Positions 8,422-18,631 of a DNA stretch of 64,000 nucleotides are shown here, one piece after another; positions within the stretch are counted from its first letter, which is position 1, and each line of letters opens with the position of its first letter. Source of the DNA: Limosilactobacillus fastidiosus (GTDB lineage: Bacteria; Bacillota; Bacilli; Lactobacillales; Lactobacillaceae); contig NZ_JACIUZ010000031.1 in NCBI RefSeq assembly GCF_014145505.1, positions 60,305-124,304 on the forward strand, in the 5' to 3' direction. The translations under genes were made by a program, and so were the position numbers. The notes under the pieces were generated by a model that searched no databases, was not told the origin of the DNA, and was given only the letters and a program-made list of their open reading frames with translations.

Positions 8422-11079
8422 ATGAGTACTGATAAGGAAATGTCCACTAAGTATGACCCCACAGCTGTTGAAGCTGGTCGTTATCAATGGTGGATTGATC
8501 AAGGCTTATTTAAGCCGAGTGGAGATAAAAAGGCACATCCATATTCAATTGTTATTCCACCGCCGAATGTTACGGGGAAACTTCACCTGGGACACGCTTG
8601 GGATACAACATTACAAGATATGATCATCCGGCAAAAACGGATGCAGGGTTACGATGTACTCTGGCTACCAGGAATGGATCATGCTGGTATTGCTACTCAA
8701 GCAAAAGTTGAAGCTCGGTTACGAAAGCAAGGAGTTTCTCGTTATGACTTAGGTCGGGAGAAGTTTGTCCAACAAGTTTGGGACTGGAAAGATGAATATG
8801 CTGACATCATTCATAAACAATGGGCCAAAATGGGAATTTCTGTAGATTATGATCGTGAACGTTTTACCCTTGATAAGGGATTGAATGAGGCAGTTCGGAA
8901 GGTTTTTGTTGATCTTTACAATAAGGGCTTAATTTATCGGGGAACTTACATTATTAACTGGGATCCACAAGCAAGGACTGCATTATCAGATATCGAAGTT
9001 ATTCACAAGGACGATAAGGGAGCCTTCTACCATGTTAAGTACCCATTTACAGATGGGACGAAGTTTAACGGTAAGGACTACATTGAAATTGCAACAACCC
9101 GTCCAGAAACTATGTTTGGGGATGAAGCAGTTGCTGTTAATCCACATGATGAACGTTACAAGGATCTGGTTGGTAAACATGTTCGAGTTCCGTTAGTTGA
9201 TCGGGAAATTGAAATTATTGCGGATGATTATGTAACTCCTGATTTTGGTACTGGGATGGTAAAGATTACCCCAGCTCATGATCCAAACGACTTTAAGGTT
9301 GGTAAGCGTCATAATCTTCCTGAATTAAATACGATGAACGAAGATGCCTCAATGAATGAAAATGCCGGAAAGTACGAAGGAATGGACCGCTTTGAAGCAC
9401 GAAAGGCTATCGTAAAGGACCTTGAGGATCAAGGGTACATGCTTAAAGTTGATCCGATTGTTCACTCAGTTGGTCATTCCGAACGGACCGGCGTTCAAGT
9501 TGAAGCGCGGCTTTCAACTCAATGGTTCGTCAAGATGAAGCCGTTAGCAGAAGCTGCATTGAAAAACCAGGAGACCGATGATCGGGTTAACTTTATTCCT
9601 GGCCGGTTTGAACATACCTTTACTCAATGGATGGAAAACATTCATGATTGGGTTATTTCTCGTCAATTATGGTGGGGACACCGAATTCCAGCTTGGTATA
9701 ACAAAAAGACTGGGGAAGTTTATGTTGGCATGGAAGCACCTCAAGATGCTGAAAACTGGGAACAAGACAAGGATGTCCTTGATACTTGGTTCTCTAGTGC
9801 GCTCTGGCCATTCTCAACAATGGGTTGGCCCGACACTGACTCTGCAGACTTTAAGCGTTACTTCCCAACTAATACCTTAGTAACTGGTTATGATATTATC
9901 TTTTTCTGGGTTTCTCGGATGATCTTCCAATCGCTTGAATTTACCGGGAAAGCACCATTTAAGAATGTTCTGCTTCACGGATTAATTCGTGACGAACAGG
10001 GCCGAAAGATGAGTAAGTCTCTTGGCAATGGGATTGATCCAATGGACGTGATCAAGAAGTATGGGGTTGACGCATTACGGTGGTTCTTGATTACGGGTTC
10101 CACTCCGGGACAAGATATTCGCTTCAGTTACACGAAGATGGATGCTGCCTGGAACTTTATCAACAAGATCTGGAATGCCAGCCGTTACGTTATTATGAAT
10201 CTTGGTGATATGACGGCACCGGTCCTTCCTGATAAGAGTAAGTGGGACCTAGCTGATCGGTGGATCTTAAGTCGACTAAACGCTACCGTTAAACAAGTTA
10301 ACGCCCAATTTGAGAAGTTCGAATTTGGTGAAGCTGGTCGTGCTTTATACAATTTCATTTGGAATGATTTCTGTGACTGGTACATTGAAATGACCAAGGA
10401 AAAGCTAACTAATGGTTCTGAGGAGGAAAAGGCTAACACCAAGAATATCTTGGGTTACGTTCTTGACCAGATTTTGAAGTTAATGCACCCAATTATGCCA
10501 TTTGTTACCGAAAAGCTTTGGCAATCAATGCCTCATGATGGAAAGTCAATTATGGTTTCCCAGTACCCAGTTGCCCATGATGAATTTGATGACAATGCTG
10601 CCACTGAACAGATGAATCACTTGATTGAATTAATTACTGCTGTTCGGAACATTCGGAATCAAGCAAATGCACCAATGTCCAAGCCAGTGGATTTGATTAT
10701 CAAGGTAGAAAACGAACACCTGGCGGAAATCTTTAAGGAAAATAAAGATTACATTGATCGCTTCTGTCATCCAGAAAATCTGATTATTGGGACCAATGTT
10801 GAAACACCAAAACTTGCCTTATCTGGAATTTTAACTGGGGCTGAAGTTGATATTCCAATGGCAGAATTAGTTGATTTAGATGAAGAACGAGCACGGATGA
10901 AGAAAGAAATTGCTAACCTTGAGAAGGAAGTGCAACGTTCTGCAAAGAAGTTAGGAAACGAAAACTTTGTTAAGAATGCTCCGGAAAGGGTTGTTGAAGA
11001 AGAACGGACTAAGGCTAAGGAGTGGCAACAAAAACTTGATGCTGCTAAGGATCGCTTAACTTCGCTTCAGGATGCTTAA
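8422..11079 (+). CDS. valS: Valyl-tRNA synthetase
   Basis: Protein of 885 aa, full length class Ia synthetase. It shows the HIGH-type motif HLGH (about residue 53) after PPPNVTG, the editing CP1 domain ([14 protein letters not shown], around residue 220), and KMSKS (about residue 528). The C-terminal coiled coil (about 810-885) binds tRNA. It charges tRNA-Val and hydrolyses misformed Thr-tRNA-Val. The ATG at 8422 follows GAGGAGGACT; a TTG one codon earlier is less likely. It is controlled by the T-box leader at 8130-8376 and ends with a simple terminator. folC lies farther away, unlike Bacillus where it follows valS. Confidence 0.97.
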   Translation: MSTDKEMSTKYDPTAVEAGRYQWWIDQGLFKPSGDKKAHPYSIVIPPPNVTGKLHLGHAWDTTLQDMIIRQKRMQGYDVLWLPGMDHAGIATQAKVEARLRKQGVSRYDLGREKFVQQVWDWKDEYADIIHKQWAKMGISVDYDRERFTLDKGLNEAVRKVFVDLYNKGLIYRGTYIINWDPQARTALSDIEVIHKDDKGAFYHVKYPFTDGTKFNGKDYIEIATTRPETMFGDEAVAVNPHDERYKDLVGKHVRVPLVDREIEIIADDYVTPDFGTGMVKITPAHDPNDFKVGKRHNLPELNTMNEDASMNENAGKYEGMDRFEARKAIVKDLEDQGYMLKVDPIVHSVGHSERTGVQVEARLSTQWFVKMKPLAEAALKNQETDDRVNFIPGRFEHTFTQWMENIHDWVISRQLWWGHRIPAWYNKKTGEVYVGMEAPQDAENWEQDKDVLDTWFSSALWPFSTMGWPDTDSADFKRYFPTNTLVTGYDIIFFWVSRMIFQSLEFTGKAPFKNVLLHGLIRDEQGRKMSKSLGNGIDPMDVIKKYGVDALRWFLITGSTPGQDIRFSYTKMDAAWNFINKIWNASRYVIMNLGDMTAPVLPDKSKWDLADRWILSRLNATVKQVNAQFEKFEFGEAGRALYNFIWNDFCDWYIEMTKEKLTNGSEEEKANTKNILGYVLDQILKLMHPIMPFVTEKLWQSMPHDGKSIMVSQYPVAHDEFDDNAATEQMNHLIELITAVRNIRNQANAPMSKPVDLIIKVENEHLAEIFKENKDYIDRFCHPENLIIGTNVETPKLALSGILTGAEVDIPMAELVDLDEERARMKKEIANLEKEVQRSAKKLGNENFVKNAPERVVEEERTKAKEWQQKLDAAKDRLTSLQDA

Positions 11080-11098
11080 TAATTATCTTTAATAAACG

Positions 11099-11139
11099 AA
11101 AAACGTGTATGATGAAGAACTCATTTATGCACGTTTTTT
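11099..11139 (+). terminator. valS terminator
   Basis: Stem AAAAACGTG (11099-11107) with CACGTTTTT (11130-11138), extended inward by further pairs, and a T tract. Confidence 0.8.
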
Positions 11140-11241
11140 ATTTATACTTTTATATGAATTATATATCATTTGATAAGAGAGAAAATTCAAATGTAGCAGG
11201 CACTTAGATCGAAAAAAGATTGAAATAATTATTAATAAAAA

Positions 11242-11270
11242 TTGTAATTGTTTATCAACAGTATTATTAT
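11242..11270 (+). promoter_or_regulatory. cydABDC promoter
   Basis: TTGTAA (11242-11247), 17 bp, TATTAT (11265-11270). Transcription would start near 11277, just before the cre-like palindrome. Confidence 0.55.
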
Positions 11271-11280
11271 TAAAGATGAA

Positions 11281-11301
11281 TGAAACGCGGTAACGGTTTC
11301 A
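11281..11301. promoter_or_regulatory. cre-like operator (CcpA) before cydA
   Basis: An imperfect palindrome with arms TGAAAC/GTTTCA. Read on the minus strand from 11301 to 11288, TGAAACCGTTACCG matches 13 of 14 positions of the CcpA consensus TGNAANCGNWNNCA. Placed just after the predicted transcription start, it would act as a repression site. CcpA itself is encoded at 60533-61543. Binding is inferred. Confidence 0.5.
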
Positions 11302-11333
11302 CGTATATTACTTTTTGGAGGGAGGCCTTTATT

Positions 11334-12749
11334 ATGAGTATTCTTAGTCTTGCTCGATTTCAATTTGCAATGACGACGGTATACCACTTTTTCTTTGTTC
11401 CTTTTACTATTGGGACAGCGTTTATTGTTGCAATTATGGAATCAATGTATGTTCATACTAAGAATGAGTCATATAAAAAGATGGCGAAATTTTGGGGAAA
11501 TATATTCCTCTTGAGTTTTGCCGTCGGAGTTGTTACAGGTATTATTCAAGAATTCCAATTTGGGATGAACTGGTCTGATTATTCACGGTTTATGGGAGAT
11601 ATTTTTGGTGCCCCATTAGCTTTGGAAGCTTTGCTATCATTCTTTATTGAATCTACTTTTATCGGTCTCTGGGTATTTACCTGGAATAAAGTAAAGCCGG
11701 GACTTCATGCTTTCTTTATTTGGATGACTAGTTTTGGTTCACTTACTTCTGCCCTGTGGATTTTAACTGCGAACTCATTTATGCAGCACCCAGTTGGTTA
11801 TGCGATCCGTGGTGGTCGTGCAGTGATGGTTAATTTTAGCGCTTTGTTAAAGAACCCCCAGTTATGGTTTGAATTTGGTCACGTTATTTTGAACGCGATT
11901 ATGATGGGTGGTGTTATCTTTGCTGGATTGACTGCTTTCCAATTATTAAAGAAACGATCAATTTCAAATGAAGCGCGGATAATTTACAAGAAGACAATGC
12001 GTTTAAGTCTGTGGATGTCATTGATTTTTGCCATTTTTGGTCTGGTTCTTGGCGATATGCAAATGCAATACCTTGTTAAGGAACAGCCAATGAAATTCGC
12101 AGCAACTGAAGATGTTTACACAACTACTGGTAATCACGCCCCATGGACGATTGTGGGAATAGCGAATACAAAAGAACATAAGGTTCAGGACAATATCGAT
12201 ATTCCATATGTATTAAGTATTTTGTCTTATCATAAGACTACCGGAGCCGTTACCGGGATGAATGAACTAAATGCACAGTACAAAAAGAAATACGGCAAGA
12301 ATATTGATTATTATCCACCGGTAAATACATTGTTCTATAGTTTCCGGATCATGTGTGCAATTTCTGCTTGGATTATTTTGGTTTCATTCGTTGGCTTAAT
12401 TATGAGTCGTAAGAAGTCCGGTTACCTTTACAAGCATAAGTGGACACTGTGGGTATTAGCGCTTACAACCTTTTTACCATTTATTGGGAACACTGCTGGT
12501 TGGTTTGTCACAGAATTCGGTCGTGTTCCGTGGACAGTTTACGGACTCTTCACGATTCAACAAAGCGTTTCACCAAATGTTTCGGTAGCTTCATTGTTAA
12601 CTTCTAACATTGTTTACTTTGTATTATTCACAGCATTAGCGATCACTTTGATCGGGTTAATTGTGCGTGAATTAAGGAAGGATCCGACTCAAGTAATTGA
12701 GCCAAAATTCAAGAAAGTTCTTGATCCCTTTGATAAGGAGGCGTTCTAA
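11334..12749 (+). CDS. cydA: Cytochrome bd ubiquinol/menaquinol oxidase subunit I
   Basis: Protein of 471 aa, a membrane protein with about nine helices. The early His18 in TTVYHFFFVPF fits the heme b595 ligand, and a GRVPWTVYG stretch near residue 405 is characteristic. The Q loop is short, as in Gram-positive bd oxidases. CydA holds hemes b558, b595 and d and oxidises quinol while reducing oxygen to water. The start at 11334 is preferred because GGAGGGAGG precedes it; upstream in-frame codons are in the promoter-operator region. First gene of cydABDC. Activity probably depends on heme and quinone supplied from outside, as in most lactobacilli. Confidence 0.97.
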   Translation: MSILSLARFQFAMTTVYHFFFVPFTIGTAFIVAIMESMYVHTKNESYKKMAKFWGNIFLLSFAVGVVTGIIQEFQFGMNWSDYSRFMGDIFGAPLALEALLSFFIESTFIGLWVFTWNKVKPGLHAFFIWMTSFGSLTSALWILTANSFMQHPVGYAIRGGRAVMVNFSALLKNPQLWFEFGHVILNAIMMGGVIFAGLTAFQLLKKRSISNEARIIYKKTMRLSLWMSLIFAIFGLVLGDMQMQYLVKEQPMKFAATEDVYTTTGNHAPWTIVGIANTKEHKVQDNIDIPYVLSILSYHKTTGAVTGMNELNAQYKKKYGKNIDYYPPVNTLFYSFRIMCAISAWIILVSFVGLIMSRKKSGYLYKHKWTLWVLALTTFLPFIGNTAGWFVTEFGRVPWTVYGLFTIQQSVSPNVSVASLLTSNIVYFVLFTALAITLIGLIVRELRKDPTQVIEPKFKKVLDPFDKEAF

Positions 12750-13766
12750 ATGAGTTTTCTCCAATTATTATGGTTTGTTTTGATTGGTGTCCTCTTTGCT
12801 GGTTTCTTCTTCCTTGATGGATTTGACTACGGGGTTGGAATGGCAACAGTAACGTTATCCAGTGACGAAGCAGAACGGGATCAAATGGTTCGAACAATTG
12901 GCCCTGTTTGGGACGGTAATGAAGTTTGGCTAATTACTGCTGGTGGAGCAATGTTTGCCTCATTCCCATTCTGGTATGCCAGCTTGTTTAGTGGTTACTA
13001 CCTTATCCTGATGTTAGTTTTAGTTGGCTTAATCATTCGGGGAGTTTCCTTCGAATTCCGAAAGCGATCACCGATGCCGCAAAAACGAATTTGGGACTGG
13101 GCACTTGGTATTGGAAGTTTTATGGCGCCCTTCTTCCTTGGAGTTATGTTTATTAGTATGATCCAAGGGATGCCTATTGATGCTAATGGTAATTTCCATG
13201 CCACTTTCTTTGATTACATTAACTGGTTCTCGGTTGTTGGAGGGGTTGCCCTTACTCTTTTGACGTACCTTCATGGTCTTAATTATATTGCTTTGAAGAC
13301 GGCGGGAGATATTCGGCAACGAGCAAATAACGTTGCTCAATTTCTCTACTGGGTACTTTATGTTGGCTTGATTGTCTTTGCGTTAATGCTGATCTTTATG
13401 ACAGACTTTATGAAAGTTCATCCAGTTGCCACAATTGTAATGCTAGTTGTAATGGTTGTTTTGACAATTATTGCTCAAGTAGCTGCAATTAAGGGTAAAG
13501 AATTAACCGCTTTTATAGCTAGTGGATTAACTTTGGTTGCCCTAGTAGGCCTTCTCTTTATTGGGTTATTCCCGCGGGTACTGATTAGTTCAATTAGTCC
13601 TCGTTATGATTTGTTGATTCAAAATGCATCATCCACCCAGTACACATTGACAGTAATGACAATTGCTACATGCTGCTTATTGCCATTTGTCCTTGCTTAC
13701 ACAATTTGGGCATACTGGATTTTCCGGAAGCGGATTGCCATGCCAGTAATTACGGAGGCTAAGTAA
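12750..13766 (+). CDS. cydB: Cytochrome bd oxidase subunit II
   Basis: Protein of 338 aa with about eight or nine membrane helices; starts MSFLQLLWFVLIGVLF and has the conserved FFLDGFDYGVG and GNEVWLITAGGAMFA segments of CydB. It forms the heterodimer with CydA and stabilises the heme groups. Its ATG directly follows the cydA stop, which implies coupled translation. The Shine-Dalgarno AAGGAGG is inside the end of cydA. Confidence 0.96.
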   Translation: MSFLQLLWFVLIGVLFAGFFFLDGFDYGVGMATVTLSSDEAERDQMVRTIGPVWDGNEVWLITAGGAMFASFPFWYASLFSGYYLILMLVLVGLIIRGVSFEFRKRSPMPQKRIWDWALGIGSFMAPFFLGVMFISMIQGMPIDANGNFHATFFDYINWFSVVGGVALTLLTYLHGLNYIALKTAGDIRQRANNVAQFLYWVLYVGLIVFALMLIFMTDFMKVHPVATIVMLVVMVVLTIIAQVAAIKGKELTAFIASGLTLVALVGLLFIGLFPRVLISSISPRYDLLIQNASSTQYTLTVMTIATCCLLPFVLAYTIWAYWIFRKRIAMPVITEAK

Positions 13767-13771
13767 GTATT

Positions 13772-15490
13772 ATGATTGATCGACTACTCTTCACGCTGAA
13801 GGGGAGCAAGCAGATCATGATGAAGCTTGTAGGGTTTTATGTCCTGCAAGCTTTTCTTATCATTGGTCAAGCAATATCTTTAGCCTCACTTTTAACAAAT
13901 CTTTGGGCTGGTTATTCACTAGCAAGCGAATGGGGCTGGTTGCTAGGATTTGCTGGTTGTTTTATTGGGCGGCATGTTATTAATTGGCTTGATACGGTAA
14001 TACTTGATAACTATGCCCGGAAAACTGCGCAAAAACTACGACAACAGTTATTAGCCAAATTATTTAAGCTTGGTCCTCGATTGGTTCAACAACAAGGAAC
14101 CGGTAATATTGTTACTTTAACTTTAGATGGAATATCTGAAGTAGAAAATTATATCAACCTGCTTTTTAGTAAGTTTGTCAGTATGATGATTATTCCAGTA
14201 ATGATCCTAGTAGTTTGTTTTTGGTTAGATTGGATATCGGGGGTAGTGATGCTCCTGGTTTATCCGTTGATTATTCTATTTATGATTATTCTGGGTTATG
14301 CAGCCAAGGCCAAAGCTGATCGTCAATATACAAGCTTTCAAGTTCTTTCGAACCATTTTATTGATTCGTTGCGGGGAATTGATACTTTGAAATATTTTGG
14401 CTTGAGTAAACGTTATTCTAAGAGTATTTTTCGCTCAAGTGAACGTTTCCGAAAGTCAACGATGAGTGTTATCCGTGTAGCAATGTTATCTACGTTTGCC
14501 CTTGACTTTTTCACGACGTTATCAATTGCTGTTCTTGCCGTTTTTCTTGGTTTAAGGTTGATTGATGGTCGGTTATTATTATTTCCAGCGCTTGGAATCT
14601 TGATCTTAGCTCCGGAATATTTTATGCCAATCCGTAATTTTGCTAATGATTACCATGCTACCTTGAATGGTAAGAATTCTTTTCATGCGGTTGAAAAAAT
14701 TTTGCATGAAGAAGTACCTCCTGAACCCCACGTTGATATTAAGCAGTGGCAGGACGATAGTCAATTGCAATTAAATGAAGTTGAATTCCAATATCAACAT
14801 GGTAGTCGTTTAGCGCCCGTAAATCTTAAACTTCATGGCTTCCAAAAAATTGGGATTGTTGGGATGAGTGGTGCTGGAAAGACTACCTTGATTAACCTTC
14901 TTGGTGGCTTTCTTCAACCAACGGACGGAACGATTAAAATTCAAGAGCAAACCGTGAAGACACTAAACATTGGAGATTGGCAAAAACAGATTATCTATAT
15001 TCCCCAGGATCCGTATATATTTGATGATACGTTGAGAAATAATATTAGTTTCTATACGCCAAACGTTAGCCAGGCTCAAATTGAAAAAGCAGTTAAAATG
15101 ATGGGACTAGGTTCATTAGTGGCTGAACTGCCTAATGGATTAGATACAATGATTGGTAAGGGGCACCGTCAATTAAGTGGTGGTCAGGCTCAACGAATTG
15201 CCCTTGCACGAGCATTTTTGGACCAATCCCGACGAGTTCTAATTTTAGATGAGCCGACTGCCCATTTAGATATTGAAACCGAGTTGGAACTAAAAGAGCG
15301 GATGATTCCGATTATGAAAGATCACTTAGTCATATTTGCGACTCATCGTCTTCATTGGATGAAACAAATGGACTATATTGTAGTGATGAAACATGGACAA
15401 GTTATTGAGCAGGGAACCTACGATCAATTAATGACCAAGCCAGGTTACTTTACGGATCTCATTTTTGATCGTTCAAAGGAGGGAAAATGA
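13772..15490 (+). CDS. cydD: ABC exporter half CydD (thiol/cytochrome bd assembly)
   Basis: Protein of 572 aa: six membrane helices (about 15-300), then an ATPase domain with Walker A GMSGAGKTT (about residue 363), signature LSGGQ and Walker B LILDEPTAHLD. With CydC it forms a heterodimeric exporter linked in E. coli to cysteine/glutathione export, more recently to heme transport, and needed for assembly of cytochrome bd. Following the E. coli family models the first half is CydD; in Gram-positive literature the same gene is often called cydC. The start is 5 bp after cydB, with GGAGG inside the cydB end. Confidence 0.93.
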   Translation: MIDRLLFTLKGSKQIMMKLVGFYVLQAFLIIGQAISLASLLTNLWAGYSLASEWGWLLGFAGCFIGRHVINWLDTVILDNYARKTAQKLRQQLLAKLFKLGPRLVQQQGTGNIVTLTLDGISEVENYINLLFSKFVSMMIIPVMILVVCFWLDWISGVVMLLVYPLIILFMIILGYAAKAKADRQYTSFQVLSNHFIDSLRGIDTLKYFGLSKRYSKSIFRSSERFRKSTMSVIRVAMLSTFALDFFTTLSIAVLAVFLGLRLIDGRLLLFPALGILILAPEYFMPIRNFANDYHATLNGKNSFHAVEKILHEEVPPEPHVDIKQWQDDSQLQLNEVEFQYQHGSRLAPVNLKLHGFQKIGIVGMSGAGKTTLINLLGGFLQPTDGTIKIQEQTVKTLNIGDWQKQIIYIPQDPYIFDDTLRNNISFYTPNVSQAQIEKAVKMMGLGSLVAELPNGLDTMIGKGHRQLSGGQAQRIALARAFLDQSRRVLILDEPTAHLDIETELELKERMIPIMKDHLVIFATHRLHWMKQMDYIVVMKHGQVIEQGTYDQLMTKPGYFTDLIFDRSKEGK

Positions 15491-17235
15491 TGGATAAAAT
15501 TCCTTTACTAAAAGCCCTCCGTAATGATCGCTGGGTTCGTCCTTTTTTAAGAAAGTACCGCTGGACATTGGTATTAGCAATTTCGTTAGGTGTTTTAACG
15601 TTTGTTTGTGCTGGAGGACTAATGTTTACTGCTGGATACTTGATTAGTAGGTGTGCAACGATGCCATTTAATATTTTACTGGTTTACGTTCCAATTGTTT
15701 TAACACGGGCATTTGGGATCTTTCGTCCGGTATTTCACTATGCAGAACGCCTTACTAGTCATAACTGGGTTTTTAAGATGACGTCAATGTTTCGGAAAAA
15801 ACTCTATGATTCCCTTGAAAGGGACGCAGTATTCTTTAATAGTAAGTATCGGATTGGTGATGTTTTAGGTCTTCTTTCAGAAGATGTTGCCCATATTCAA
15901 AACTTATATCTACGAACTATTTTTCCAATGCTAGTCGCATGTGGCCTGTATTTGATTATTGTAATTAGCCTCGGGGTTTTAACACCGTGGATGGGATTGC
16001 TAATGTTAGTTTTATTTGGCCTAATTATTTTTGGAATTCCAGTATGGTCGATCTTGGTTAATGGTGCTCGTCAAGAGCAGGAAAAGCAGGCAACTAATCG
16101 ATTATATTCTGATTTGACTGATAATGTGATGGGAATTACCGATTGGGTTCTTTCCGGAAATTCTGGTAAGTATATGAGACGACATGATAGTGATGAGAAA
16201 AAGCTTTTCAGTTCCCAAAGGGTAATGCACCGTTTTAATAATCTTCGTGACTTTGTTCTTCAAATGATGATCCTTTTAGTTATTATCTCAGTGATTGCCT
16301 GGGCGTCCTACCGGTTTGGGGGGCATTGGGGAGCTAATTGGATCGCTGCCTTTGTCCTATGTGTTTTTCCAATTGATGAGGCACTCGTGGGGCTTCCGGC
16401 AGCTGCTCAACAAACGAATGTTTATACTGATTCACTGGTACGGCTCAATAAACTTCCAGAACCAGCTAAGGTAAATAGGCAAGTTCCGCAAATTAAAGCT
16501 CCATACCAAATTAACGTAGATAATGTTAGCTTTAAATATTCACCATCTACCAAGTTGATCTTGGAACGCTTAAATTTAACCATTATGCCGGGGGAAAAAT
16601 TAGCTATTCTTGGTCGAAGTGGAACTGGAAAAAGTACCATGGCAAGTTTAATTCGTGGTGATCTCTACCCGACAGAAGGAAAAATAACAATTAATGGGGT
16701 ACCTACGGATGAGTTTGGTGATCATATAGCTGACTATATTGGGGTTGTTCATCAATCACCTTACCTGTTCAATACCACTGTTTTGAATAATATTCGTTTA
16801 GGAAATGAAGATGCTACGGAAGAAGATGTCTGGAATGTTTTAAAACGAGTTGGCCTTGAGGAAAAAATTCGTCAGTTACCAGATGGGTTAAACACAAAGA
16901 TCGGTGAAGCAGGCTTAATCTTTTCTGGGGGCGAACGTCACCGGTTATCGTTAGCTCGAATTCTATTGAAGGATGTTCCGATTGTCATTCTGGATGAACC
17001 GACAGTTGGGCTTGATCCCTTAACTGAACAACAGGTGATTGATACTTTTATAAATGAATTAGCTGGGAAAACACTTATTTGGATTACCCATCATTTACAA
17101 GGAATTGATGCGATGGATCGCGTTATTTTTCTGGAAAATGGTAGAATAACAATGAGTGGGACTCCACATGAACTGTGGGAAACTAATTCTCATTACCAAA
17201 AGTTAAAAAAAGCAGATCAAGGATTATTAAATTAA
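15490..17235 (+). CDS. cydC: ABC exporter half CydC (thiol/cytochrome bd assembly)
   Basis: Protein of 581 aa with six membrane helices and an ATPase domain (Walker A GRSGTGKST about residue 377, signature FSGGE, Walker B IVILDEPTVGLD). The N terminus contains the CydC hallmark FTAGYLISR and the RAFGIFRPVFHYAERL stretch. Partner of CydD. ATG codons occur at 15487 and 15490; the second is 6 nt from GGAGGG and is chosen, overlapping the cydD stop by 1 nt. The gene is often called cydD in Gram-positive bacteria. The operon order is cydA-B-D-C. Confidence 0.93.
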   Translation: MDKIPLLKALRNDRWVRPFLRKYRWTLVLAISLGVLTFVCAGGLMFTAGYLISRCATMPFNILLVYVPIVLTRAFGIFRPVFHYAERLTSHNWVFKMTSMFRKKLYDSLERDAVFFNSKYRIGDVLGLLSEDVAHIQNLYLRTIFPMLVACGLYLIIVISLGVLTPWMGLLMLVLFGLIIFGIPVWSILVNGARQEQEKQATNRLYSDLTDNVMGITDWVLSGNSGKYMRRHDSDEKKLFSSQRVMHRFNNLRDFVLQMMILLVIISVIAWASYRFGGHWGANWIAAFVLCVFPIDEALVGLPAAAQQTNVYTDSLVRLNKLPEPAKVNRQVPQIKAPYQINVDNVSFKYSPSTKLILERLNLTIMPGEKLAILGRSGTGKSTMASLIRGDLYPTEGKITINGVPTDEFGDHIADYIGVVHQSPYLFNTTVLNNIRLGNEDATEEDVWNVLKRVGLEEKIRQLPDGLNTKIGEAGLIFSGGERHRLSLARILLKDVPIVILDEPTVGLDPLTEQQVIDTFINELAGKTLIWITHHLQGIDAMDRVIFLENGRITMSGTPHELWETNSHYQKLKKADQGLLN

Positions 17236-17283
17236 TTTATAAAAAATGTTTTATACTAATAATTAATAGGGGATGAATAATTT

Positions 17284-18501
17284 ATGAAAAAGATTGTTGT
17301 ATTGGGTGCCGGATACGCGGGACTAAAAACGGTTGTCCTCCTGCAAAAAAAATTGAAGGGCGAAGCACGAATTGTCTTAGTTGATCGGAATACTTATCAC
17401 TATGAAGCTGCTGATCTTCATGAAGTTGCCGCAGGAAATGTTCCACCTGCAAAGATTTCATATCAGGTTAGTGACTTAATTAATTCAAAGGTAACCACTT
17501 TTATTCAAGATGAAGTTGTCAAAGTCAATCCGGATGATAAGACCGTTGAATTGGCTCATCGCGAACAACCGTTGGACTATGACTACTGTGTTATTAGCCT
17601 CGGCTTTACTTCCGAAACGTTCGGAATTGAGGGCGCTAAGGAAAATGCTCTTCAGATGACTAATGTAAAAGAAGCTTTAGAGATTCACAGTCATATTATT
17701 GATAAGATGAAGGATTATAAGATTACTAAGAATCCAGATGATCTAAAGATTATTATTTGCGGAGCTGGATTTACTGGAATTGAATTGGCTGGGGCATTAG
17801 TTGATGCTCGTCCACGGTATGCACAAATTGCAGGGGTCAAGCCTGAGGATATTCAAATTTCTCTTATTGAAGCTTCAGAACGGCTTTTGCCAATGTTTAA
17901 TCAGGATTTAGCAGATTACGGAATTAACCTCGTGAAGAAGCTTGGTGTCCATCTTTACACAAATTGCTTAATTTCACGGATTAAACCAAGTACAGTAATT
18001 TATCAACATGGTCGTGGTAACGGTGATGAATCAATGACTGCGGGAACAATCATTTGGACGACTGGTGTTAGCGGTAGTCCTGTAATGGCAGAATCTGGTT
18101 TTAATGAACGTCGTGGTCGGGTTGTGGTTACCGATCATCTGACTGATCCGGATCATGATGATCTTTACATTATTGGAGATGTGGCTGCTGTAATGGCACC
18201 GGGTTCACCTCGCCCATACCCCACCACAGCACAACTGGCACTTTCAATGGCTGATTATGCTGCTGATGACATTGCTGACCGGATTAAGAATGGAAAACGG
18301 TTAAGCGAACCTTATTCATACAAGTCATTAGGGACCGTTGCTTCAGTTGGTAATACGCGTGGCTTTGGTGTAGCTATGGGACACGAAGTAAAGGGTTATC
18401 CTGGTTCATTTATGAAGAAAATGATTGCCAATCGGTCGCTCTTAGAAGTAGGTGGCCTCAAGGAACTATTTGCTAAGGGACGTTTCGATTTATATCACTA
18501 G
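17284..18501 (+). CDS. ndh: Type II NADH dehydrogenase (NDH-2)
   Basis: Protein of 405 aa with two dinucleotide-binding motifs: FAD site VVLGAGYAGLKT at the N terminus and NADH site ICGAGFTGIELAGAL (about residues 160-174). The FAD-binding YIIGDVAAV is near residue 300. This single-subunit flavoprotein passes electrons from NADH to quinone on the inner face of the membrane. It lies 48 bp after cydC and is followed by a terminator, so it probably extends the cyd transcript. NDH-2 plus cytochrome bd make up a complete short respiratory chain that regenerates NAD+ when quinone and heme are available. Confidence 0.94.
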   Translation: MKKIVVLGAGYAGLKTVVLLQKKLKGEARIVLVDRNTYHYEAADLHEVAAGNVPPAKISYQVSDLINSKVTTFIQDEVVKVNPDDKTVELAHREQPLDYDYCVISLGFTSETFGIEGAKENALQMTNVKEALEIHSHIIDKMKDYKITKNPDDLKIIICGAGFTGIELAGALVDARPRYAQIAGVKPEDIQISLIEASERLLPMFNQDLADYGINLVKKLGVHLYTNCLISRIKPSTVIYQHGRGNGDESMTAGTIIWTTGVSGSPVMAESGFNERRGRVVVTDHLTDPDHDDLYIIGDVAAVMAPGSPRPYPTTAQLALSMADYAADDIADRIKNGKRLSEPYSYKSLGTVASVGNTRGFGVAMGHEVKGYPGSFMKKMIANRSLLEVGGLKELFAKGRFDLYH

Positions 18502-18528
18502 AAGTTTTTTAATGATCGATATAACTAT

Positions 18529-18571
18529 AATGGATCGCTAAAGGGGGAATCCTTAAGATTAGCGATCCATT
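18529..18571 (+). terminator. Terminator after ndh
   Basis: A 13-bp perfect stem (18529-18541 with 18559-18571) plus a small inner stem. The following T tract is poor, so termination may be partial. Confidence 0.65.
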
Positions 18572-18631
18572 TGTAGTTTAAATTATGATAAGATATTGTA
18601 TTAATTCTAAATTGATGATGGGGGAAACAGG

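Noticed and set aside
11140..11333. Rex (NADH-sensing) site before cydA
   Set aside because: No TTGTGA-N6-TCACAA-like sequence was found; only the cre-like palindrome is convincing.
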